Shown here: piece after piece, positions 1 to 6,400 of the stretch
Layout: each line of letters begins with the position of its first letter
Numbering within the stretch: position 1 is the first letter of the stretch
NCBI GenBank assembly: GCA_002399265.1
Contig: DHDG01000008.1
Location: forward strand, 126,188-132,686
DNA length: 6,499 nt
DNA from: Firmicutes bacterium UBA4882
GTDB taxonomy: Bacteria; Bacillota; UBA4882
Direction: 5' to 3'
Notes under the pieces: model-generated
The model's input: only the letters and a program-made list of their open reading frames with translations
Told to the model about the DNA's origin: nothing
The model's database searches: none
Position numbers and translations under genes: made by a program

Positions 1-52
1 AGGGCGCACAAAACTCCCGAGTGTTCACGCGCACGCCAGCCGCGTCCGAAAT

Positions 53-92
53 AAAAAAAAGCCAACCGGGCGATTTTTGAAATCCGGTCAGC
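53..92 (-). terminator. Rho-independent terminator for the minus-strand small gene
   Basis: Read on the minus strand, GCTGACCGG (92-84) pairs with CCGGTTGGC (69-61). The 9-bp stem includes two G-T wobbles in its lower half and encloses a 14-nt loop in which ATTT/AAAT can add four more pairs. Eight consecutive T residues follow immediately (complement of 60-53). This is a textbook intrinsic terminator about 107 nt beyond the stop codon of the small minus-strand gene, with no other gene in between, so it most likely ends that transcript. On the plus strand the hairpin is followed only by scattered short T runs, so termination in that direction would be weak. Confidence 0.75.
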
Positions 93-106
93 GGAATTTT
101 CGATTT

Positions 107-116
107 TGCTATAGCA
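107..116. repeat. Perfect 10-bp palindrome TGCTATAGCA
   Basis: TGCTATAGCA is its own reverse complement and lies in the gene-free left segment, between the terminator and the 3' end of the small minus-strand gene. It resembles a small operator or an extended -10 element (TGnTATAnn) on either strand, but no -35-like hexamer is found at the right spacing. A 10-bp palindrome can also occur by chance, so its function is unknown. Confidence 0.3.
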
Positions 117-145
117 TGGGCATTCATTGGGGGCGGACCTATTTA

Positions 146-171
146 GATCATGAATGTTTGGATCATGAATG
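146..171. repeat. Short direct repeat GATCATGAATG, two copies
   Basis: GATCATGAATG occurs at 146-156 and 161-171, with starts 15 bp apart. A partial inverted copy, CATTCAT, lies at 121-127. The repeats sit just downstream of the small minus-strand gene's stop codon. They could be a duplicated binding site, a replication-slippage product or a remnant of an insertion; the sequence does not decide. No other copy was noticed elsewhere in the window. Confidence 0.5.
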
Positions 172-198
172 AAGCTATTTGGCCCTTTTCAGCTTGCC

Positions 199-432
199 CT
201 ATTCTTCGTTGAGTTCTTTGATCATTTGCAGCATTAAATGATGTTCCTTGCTGCTGGTCGCTTCCAGCTGGTCGGATCTCATTTCCAAGCGATCCAGTCT
301 GGTCTCGAGGCGATCAAAACGATCACTGTGACTGTCCACAATCCGGCGGATGTCGATCAAGCCTTCACCAAACACCTGAAACTGAGAAACCACATTTTCC
401 AGCAAGACATTCGTTCCGCGTACTTCGTCCAA
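199..432 (-). CDS. Small coiled-coil protein, function unknown (77 aa)
   Basis: I do not recognise a named family. The start chosen is TTG at 432-430, because GGGAGGTGAG (446-437) lies exactly 5 nt upstream and matches anti-16S almost perfectly. An in-frame ATG at 456 would add eight residues but would place this Shine-Dalgarno inside the gene. The stop is TAG at 201-199. Residues 38-58 form three tandem 7-residue units of the pattern R-x-D-x-L-E-x, with hydrophobic residues spaced 3-4 apart (F39, L42, L46, L49, L56), so a charged amphipathic coiled coil is likely. There is no signal peptide, membrane segment or cysteine. It is transcribed divergently from the Wadjet-like operon and followed by a good terminator, so it looks like an independent single-gene unit. 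It could be an oligomerising accessory or regulatory protein, but no DNA-binding motif is visible. The gene is very probably real; its role is open. Confidence 0.72.
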   Translation of the reverse strand: MDEVRGTNVLLENVVSQFQVFGEGLIDIRRIVDSHSDRFDRLETRLDRLEMRSDQLEATSSKEHHLMLQMIKELNEE

Positions 433-436
433 AAAA

Positions 437-446
437 CTCACCTCCC
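437..446 (-). promoter_or_regulatory. Strong Shine-Dalgarno that fixes a TTG start
   Basis: On the minus strand GGGAGGTGAG contains GGAGGTGA, an eight-base match to the 16S rRNA 3' end. It lies 5 nt before TTG at 432. It decides the start of the small coiled-coil gene in favour of TTG over the upstream ATG at 456. Confidence 0.75.
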
Positions 447-620
447 ATATCCCCATCTATCGATCACATCAGCAAATCAATTTTAGCAGATCTCGATCGG
501 CAAAGCCAGTAGCCGGAAGCGGGTGGACAAGGGTAATGCCAGCAGATTAGCAGGAACTATTCTGGAAACTCTCGAAACAAGGAGAGCAAGAGATCATTAT
601 TTGGTGACACCTTGATATCT

Positions 621-624
621 GGAG
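621..624 (+). promoter_or_regulatory. Probable ribosome binding site of jetA (GGAG)
   Basis: GGAG lies 9 nt before the TTG at 634. It is a modest match to the Shine-Dalgarno consensus, much weaker than those of jetC and the divergent small gene. A stop codon in the jetA frame at 613-615 rules out any start further upstream, leaving TTG 634 as the first conventional start (CTG at 619 is the only earlier near-cognate). Confidence 0.5.
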
Positions 625-633
625 TGGATTGGA

Positions 634-2160
634 TTGCCCCTGGAAATAAGCAAACCATTGATTGAGACAAGCTATCTGACAGCGCAAAACGTAGGGCGTT
701 ACCGGGCGATCATGCGCTTTTTTTATGATCAGTATCAGCATCTGCGTTATTGGCTGCGCCCGGAAGATGTGTATGATGGCGTATTGGCGTTGGCCACCGC
801 TGGCGAATACCTGAATGAGTTTGGCGGTTATACACCGGAACAATGTCAAAAGGACCTGGACGCTCTGGTGACTTGGAAAAACCTGGTCCCAAGGCACGAC
901 GGCGGGCATTCGAACTCGATAGAAGAATATTTGCGCAAGCGCTTTCGCTATCAGATGACACCTTATGCCGTTGAAATTGAACGTATGGTAGCGGGCCTGG
1001 AAAAGCTGCGTGGATTTGGGGGCTCTCTGGAGCCCAGTCATTTTGAAGAAATCGCGTCCGCGTTATTGGAGATCGAAACTGCACGAGGGAATTTTGCGCC
1101 CGGTAAAGCACTAAATCTTTGGCGTGTAATATATCAGGCTTTTGACAATCTAACCCGGGGAGCCGCGGACTACATTGCCAGTCTTCAAACAAATAAAGCG
1201 GAAGAATTAATGCTAACAGAAACATTTTTAGTATATAAATCGTCACTAACATCCTATCTGCAGGATTTTGTAAAAGGGTTACAGCGCGAAGCGCCCAGAA
1301 TTGAAGCGACGCTGCGAAAATTGCCAGGGGAATGCCGAAGTGTGTTTTTCAGCTGTCTTCAGGCTGATCAGGCTGCTGTTCCGCAATTGGATGAAGAACC
1401 CCTGCCGGAGGAGGAACAGATCCGCCGCATAGAACAGGATTGGGACAATATCATCCGCTGGTTTTGCGGAACAGGGGGGCAGCGCAGCGAAGTCACCTTT
1501 CTGGAACAGCGCACCCGGGATACTATAACCCGGGTAGTACATTATGCACGACGCATTCAGGAAAGGCAGCAGAGCGGCTTGAGTCGGAGACATGAATTGG
1601 AGCATCTGGGTTTATGGTTTTTTTCCCTGACTGATATTAACACGGCCCATACATTAGCGGCTAATGCTTTTGGTCTCTATCGCGCGCGTCGTTTTCAGGG
1701 TATGGAGACTAAAAGTACGGAGTCTACCGGCATCTCAATGTGGGAGGAACCACCCAACCGCTACGCTTTGCGCTCCCGAAGCAGGCAGCGCTTGCGCGAT
1801 AACGGTGTTACTCCCATTATCAGTAAAGCGGCTGACATAGAGCGGGCAAGGAGCGTTCACTTCCAGGAACAGGAATATGAGCGTGCATTACTGCACAATT
1901 TTCTGGCGGCGGGGAAAGTACGCATCTCGGATATGCAGACTATTGACCCGCTTGTCCGCAATCGATTGCTTTCGTGGATTGGTGCCTGTCATGCCAATAA
2001 GTCGCGCCGTGCCCGGATCGCCGAAGGTGTGGTTGTTAAGGTTGAGAACCCGGCTGACGAGTGTCGGGCTGTTTTGCACAGTTCGGATGGTGATTTGGAG
2101 ATGCCCGATTACACTTTGCATTTTCAAAGCCTGGGTAATACTGAAGGGCGGATTAAGTGA
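634..2160 (+). CDS. jetA: JetA, kleisin-like subunit of type I Wadjet (TIGR02677 family)
   Basis: This 508-residue protein has the usual length for the TIGR02677 family. In characterised Wadjet complexes JetA is the MukF-like kleisin that bridges the two JetC ATPase heads and carries JetB. Family hallmarks recognised by eye are: the N-terminal segment around residues 14-31 (Y-L-T-A ... R-Y-R-A-I-M-R-F-F-Y) that opens the N-terminal winged-helix region; the R-x-R-F-x-Y-Q-M-T-P block at about 101-110; a long helical middle; and a C-terminal region from about 431 (I-S-D-M ... D-P) ending in the M-P-D-Y-x-L block at 490-495, as in kleisin C-terminal winged helices. No membrane segment or catalytic motif is expected or seen. 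The start is TTG at 634 with a weak GGAG; TTG at 658 or ATG at 712 are alternatives, but 712 would cut the conserved N-terminus. The TGA stop overlaps the jetB start, implying coupled translation. Assignment is by family resemblance plus gene order. Confidence 0.88.
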   Translation: MPLEISKPLIETSYLTAQNVGRYRAIMRFFYDQYQHLRYWLRPEDVYDGVLALATAGEYLNEFGGYTPEQCQKDLDALVTWKNLVPRHDGGHSNSIEEYLRKRFRYQMTPYAVEIERMVAGLEKLRGFGGSLEPSHFEEIASALLEIETARGNFAPGKALNLWRVIYQAFDNLTRGAADYIASLQTNKAEELMLTETFLVYKSSLTSYLQDFVKGLQREAPRIEATLRKLPGECRSVFFSCLQADQAAVPQLDEEPLPEEEQIRRIEQDWDNIIRWFCGTGGQRSEVTFLEQRTRDTITRVVHYARRIQERQQSGLSRRHELEHLGLWFFSLTDINTAHTLAANAFGLYRARRFQGMETKSTESTGISMWEEPPNRYALRSRSRQRLRDNGVTPIISKAADIERARSVHFQEQEYERALLHNFLAAGKVRISDMQTIDPLVRNRLLSWIGACHANKSRRARIAEGVVVKVENPADECRAVLHSSDGDLEMPDYTLHFQSLGNTEGRIK

Positions 2161-3410
2161 TGCGGCTGAAGAACAGGAACCATATGGTCAAAGAAAATCG
2201 GTTGGAAGAAACGCAGCTTTGTGCCCAAGCCCTGCTTGGCAGAACCTGGGTGGTCAAAACTGATGATCCGGAGATGTATAATGCCATACGACGCAATTAT
2301 CGTGAATTAAAGGAATGGTTTCAGGAATATTGCGGATTTAATCTGATCTTCACCCGTCAGGTGATTAAGTTGGAAAAAGTACCTGGTAAAGCTTACCCTT
2401 GGATGGGGTTTGCTGAATTTAGCGACCCGCGGGATTACGGCTTATTTTCCTTTTGCCTGTGGTATTTAGAAGATAAGAGTGATGGTGAACAGTTCTTACT
2501 CTCCGAAATGGTGAGCGCTGTCCTGGAACATATTGCGGGTTTTTTGCATGACAAGGCCGAAATTGCAGGCATTGATCTGACCAATTATGATCATAGGCTT
2601 TCCTTGGCTCGTGCTTTGCGTAAGTTGAGAGAACTGGGAATATTGACAGTAGTAGACGGTGATGAGGGTGAATGGGTTCGGCAGGACCTTGATATCCTTT
2701 ATGAATCCTCACAGGTGGTTCATTTTGTATTACGCCATTTCGAGAAAGAGCTCTCGTACTATGTGAATGTCAATGATTTGGCCGCTGGAGTCTATCCTGA
2801 AACTGCAGAAGGTCGGGCTCAGAAACTAAGACATAGCATTTTTCGGCGTTTGATTCAGGAGCCCGTAATCCTTGATAGCGAATGGTCTCCGGAAGAGCAT
2901 TCCTATATAACTGCAAAGCATCAGGCGGTTTGTAATAACTTGCGTGCGATATCAGGCCTGGAAGGACAGCGTTTTGGCGAAGGACTGATCCTGGTCCAAT
3001 CCAATGGTGCGAGCGAATGTGAGGTTTTTCCCACAACGAAAGTAGTTTCTGATATTTGTCTGCTGCTGGCAGGTGAACTCAGACGCACTTACGAAAATCC
3101 GGTATTACAAAGCATGTATCAGATCCAGCGGGAAGCGGATGGCAGTGTTTTGATTACATTAACCGCCTTGGAGCAAATGCTGAATAAGCTGCGCGAACAC
3201 TATGGGAAATATTGGAGCAAAGAACACCAGTCGCAAACCACAACAGATTTGTCTGGGTCTGTGATCGCTCACCTGGTTGAGTGGAAACTGGGCAGTTGTC
3301 CGGATGAGCAGACAGTGCTGTTAAGCCCGGCGTTAGCGCGCTGGGAAGGGACTTATCCGATAGCAGAACGCCGAGAGGAGGAAGGCGGATGCCTCAGCGC
3401 TGGAAAATGA
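2160..3410 (+). CDS. jetB: JetB, KITE-like subunit of type I Wadjet (TIGR02678 family)
   Basis: This 416-residue protein matches the size and position of TIGR02678 proteins. JetB is the MukE-like KITE subunit that binds the kleisin JetA as a dimer and contacts DNA in the motor. Visible features (numbered from ATG 2160) are the R-D-Y block at 91-93 followed by a hydrophobic helix, typical of the family; a winged-helix-like segment at about 140-175 (L-x-x-A-L-R-x-L-R-E-L-G-I-L followed by an acidic wing); and a C-terminal segment with E-G-x-x-L-V, then E-V-F-P and a L-L-L-A-x-E-L helix, also typical. The ATG at 2160 forms a TGATG stop-start overlap with jetA; GTG at 2157 is an in-frame alternative one codon earlier. 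ATG 2184, with AGGA 5 nt ahead, is another. GAAGGGCGG just upstream could serve as the ribosome binding site for the first two. Its 3' end overlaps jetC by 22 nt. No frameshift or internal stop is seen. Confidence 0.87.
   Translation: MRLKNRNHMVKENRLEETQLCAQALLGRTWVVKTDDPEMYNAIRRNYRELKEWFQEYCGFNLIFTRQVIKLEKVPGKAYPWMGFAEFSDPRDYGLFSFCLWYLEDKSDGEQFLLSEMVSAVLEHIAGFLHDKAEIAGIDLTNYDHRLSLARALRKLRELGILTVVDGDEGEWVRQDLDILYESSQVVHFVLRHFEKELSYYVNVNDLAAGVYPETAEGRAQKLRHSIFRRLIQEPVILDSEWSPEEHSYITAKHQAVCNNLRAISGLEGQRFGEGLILVQSNGASECEVFPTTKVVSDICLLLAGELRRTYENPVLQSMYQIQREADGSVLITLTALEQMLNKLREHYGKYWSKEHQSQTTTDLSGSVIAHLVEWKLGSCPDEQTVLLSPALARWEGTYPIAERREEEGGCLSAGK
3376..3381 (+). promoter_or_regulatory. Strong Shine-Dalgarno of jetC inside jetB
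   Basis: AGGAGG lies 7 nt before the jetC ATG at 3389 and within the last codons of jetB. It is the best ribosome binding site in the plus-strand operon and supports ATG 3389 over the in-frame ATG at 3407, so jetC can recruit ribosomes itself as well as by coupling to jetB. Confidence 0.7.
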
Positions 3411-6400
3411 ACCGTGCTGGACTCCTGAATTTCTGGTATTACGATGACGCCGAATTTGTTTTGGAAGATGGTCGCCTCATATTACGGGGAGCAAATTCCT
3501 CCGGTAAATCTGTCACTATGCAGAGTTTCATCCCCTTAGTGCTTGATGGGGATAAGCGGCCATGGCGGTTGGATCCTTTTGGTTCGCGGGATCGGCGCAT
3601 TGAGTACTATTTATTGCTTGATGGCGAAGATGGTCATAATGAACGCACCGCTTACCTTTATCTGGAATTCCAGGACGCTGATCGAGAGCGTTATCTCACT
3701 ATCGGAATCGGATTGCGTGGCCGCCGTAATGTAGCAGGTGTCAACTTCTGGGGATTTGTGATTACTGATAATCGCCGTATCAATAAGGATTTTAAGCTTT
3801 ATCGCAGCGAACATGGCAGTGGCGAAGAAACCAAAATTCCGTTAACTCGTAACGAACTGGCTGCCAGAATCGGTGAGGGGGGAACGGTTGTCACGGAGCA
3901 AGGCGAATATGAACGCCTTGTGAATAAGCATCTGTTCGGTTATGCCGATGAAAACAGTTACGGGGAGTTACTCGATCTACTGATCCAGTTGCGCAGTCCC
4001 AAACTATCTAAGGATTTTAAACCGACTACGATTTATGAGATTTTGACCGGTGCTCTTCCGACGCTGCAAGAAGATGAACTGCGTCCCCTGGAAGAGGTTC
4101 TGGGTGAAATGGACGAGATTGCGGATCACCTGGCTGAGTTGGAAATGCATCGTCAGGAAGCTGATAAGCTGCAAAAAGCTTATCAGACTTACAATGAGGC
4201 TTTATTGTTATCAGCCAGTCGGGAAGTACTGTTCCGTCATAAGGAGCGTCACAAACAAGCAGCTGAATTAGATGCGATAAAGGGTAAGATTGCGTCTTCA
4301 AAAGCTTTGATCGCCAAGGCCGAGCATGAGCAAAACGAATTCCTGAAAGAAGAAAAGTCGGTTGAGGGACGTATCAGCACGCTTGCACAACATGAGGCCA
4401 TCAGTACTGAGGACGAACTGCAGCGGGTTAAGGAACAGATCCATGGTCTTGAACATGATAAAGCTTGCGTTATGCGTAGATGGAATCAGGCACAGGCGAG
4501 ATTAAAGGATATCCTATTCAGGATCGAGGCCTTGAAAGCAGCCTTGGCGCAAGCTGAGGAACGTCAACAGAGGTTCTTGGGGGAATTGGATACTTTGGCA
4601 CAGGAGTCCCGTTTTTTGTCGCACGACGTGTATGTCCAGCCATGGCGTGCGGGTACCGATGAGGCCAGTGAGATTGACTGGGATGGCTGGCGGGGAGCTC
4701 TGAAAAACTGGGCACAACATTTGGAACAGGCACTACTGCTTGCAGAAAATGTACAACAGCGACTTCATGAAAAGATGATTGCCGAAAAACAGTTGGGTGA
4801 AGCGCGCCGCCGCCGCGATGAAACAGAGATCAGCCTGCGCCGCCAGGAAACTGCCTGGGACGAAGCGGTTGAAGATTTTCAGGAGCAGGTCTTTCACTGG
4901 AAGAATGCCCTGCAGGAGCTGAGGCTGGCGGAAGAGACGATGCAAGAGATCCTGAGGCAGGTATCACTTAATCGTGAAACCGGGACTTTAGCTTTGGAGG
5001 CATTGATCAGGCCAAAGGTTGAGGAGCACAGGTATAAATTACAGCAGGAATATATGACGCTGGAATTTGAGAAAAAGGGACAGGAACGGCACCGTACGCA
5101 ACTTTTGGCTGAGTTGCGCGGCTGGGAAAGTCAGCAGGATCCTGAACCTTTGCGCACTGAGGAACGCCAGCGCTCCCGTCTGCGTCGGCAGGGGACAGGC
5201 GCTCCGTTTTATGCGCTTTGTGATTTCGACCCGGAGGTAGATGCGCAAACCCGTGCGGTTCTGGAATCTGTGCTGCAGCAAGCGGGGCTTTTGGATGCCT
5301 GGGTTCAGACAAACGGCATGGTAGTATGCAACGCCGGTGAAGAAGAAGTATGGATTGATCCTGCTCCGTTACTGTCCCGCTGCACTTTGGCAGATTATCT
5401 GAAACCCGTTGTTTGCAGCGGAGACGGGTATCCGTCCGCTGCTGCTATTGACAGCATTCTGCGCACGATATCGGTTGATCCAGCTCCCTTGGCGGCAGCC
5501 TCACCCAGCCCAACGGCGGTACCTGATCCTGTGCGGGTCAGCATGGATGGAACCTACCGTTTGGGGTCTTTAATAGGTCAGGCGGCCATCAAACCCCGGG
5601 CTGAATTCATCGGTGAAGAAAGTCGGCGTCGCACGCGCCATGAAAGAATCAGTGCCTTACGGGTGGAAATTAACGGAACAGAGGTGCAAATTGCTGATCT
5701 GGCAGCATCTATGGCTGTACTGGAAGCGCGGATGGGGAAGCTGGCCGGGGAATTAGCGCGATTTCCAAAGCCTGTTCTTTTGAGCAAAGTCGAAATGGGA
5801 TTACGTAGTTTACAGGCGGCTTACGAGTTTTGTCAGGATCAACTGGAACAGGATCAAAAAATCTGGTATGCTGCAGGCGAAATGTGGCAAGAGGCCGTAC
5901 TGGCATTTAAGAATGCAACTTCCGGCTGGTTTCTGGAAACTGATGATGTCGAGAAAATCAGACGGGCATTAGCGTGCTGCCGGGATTACTATGAGGTCAC
6001 CAGTGAATTCGAGACTTTATGGAAGATTTATTGTCGCGATCGTAATGATTATCACCGCCTGTTGGAGGATCAAGAGGCGGCAGCAGTTACGGTCGCAGAG
6101 GAGCAGAACAACCTCCCTGAGTTAGAGGATAGGTTACATCTCCTGTCAGCAAGAGCAGTAGCTTTGGAGGATCTTCTAAACCGGCTTGGGTTGTCTGAAG
6201 TCCACCGTGAACTGGAAGAATTGCGAGAACGCAGCAGTGCATGTCAAGATCGCCGTCGCAGTCTGGAAAAAGACATGCAAGCAGAACAACTGGCAATAGC
6301 GCGGCATGAAGTGGCACTTCAAGCAGCACAACAAAACTATGCAACTATAGAACAGGGTTTTCGAGAATCCCTGGCTGGATGGCAAAGGGAATGCAAGTTG

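Larger units (their letters stand above)
433..633. other. Divergent intergenic region, no gene seen
   Basis: This roughly 200-bp stretch separates the minus-strand small gene from jetA on the plus strand, so it should hold both promoters. I found no pair of -35 and -10 hexamers at proper spacing convincing enough to call on either strand. A weak inverted repeat, CTCTC (569-573) with GAGAG (582-586), lies about 50 nt before jetA and might be an operator half-site pair, but it is short. No ORF with a ribosome binding site, RNA gene or repeat array is visible. Confidence 0.5.

Noticed and set aside
53..92. Plus-strand terminator of a gene entering from the left
   Set aside because: On the plus strand the hairpin is followed by only short T runs, whereas the minus strand has eight Ts immediately after the stem. 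The minus-strand reading is much better.
107..116. Extended -10 promoter TGnTATAGC
   Set aside because: The palindrome gives this match on both strands, but no -35-like hexamer lies at 16-18 bp on either side.
547..1041. 164-codon open frame on the minus strand
   Set aside because: It lies almost entirely antisense to jetA, whose protein has recognisable family blocks. The predicted product is Cys/His/Gln-rich with no domain and no good ribosome binding site.
710..1252. 180-codon open frame on the minus strand
   Set aside because: Antisense shadow of jetA. The composition is atypical and there is no recognisable motif.
1877..2263. 128-codon plus-strand frame spanning the jetA/jetB junction
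   Set aside because: Out-of-frame overlap of two well-supported genes. The product is Arg/Cys-rich without a family signature.
4026..4301. Minus-strand frame inside jetC, and the similar short ones through 6385
   Set aside because: All are antisense to the continuous 1037-codon JetC frame and lack ribosome binding sites or domain-like composition.
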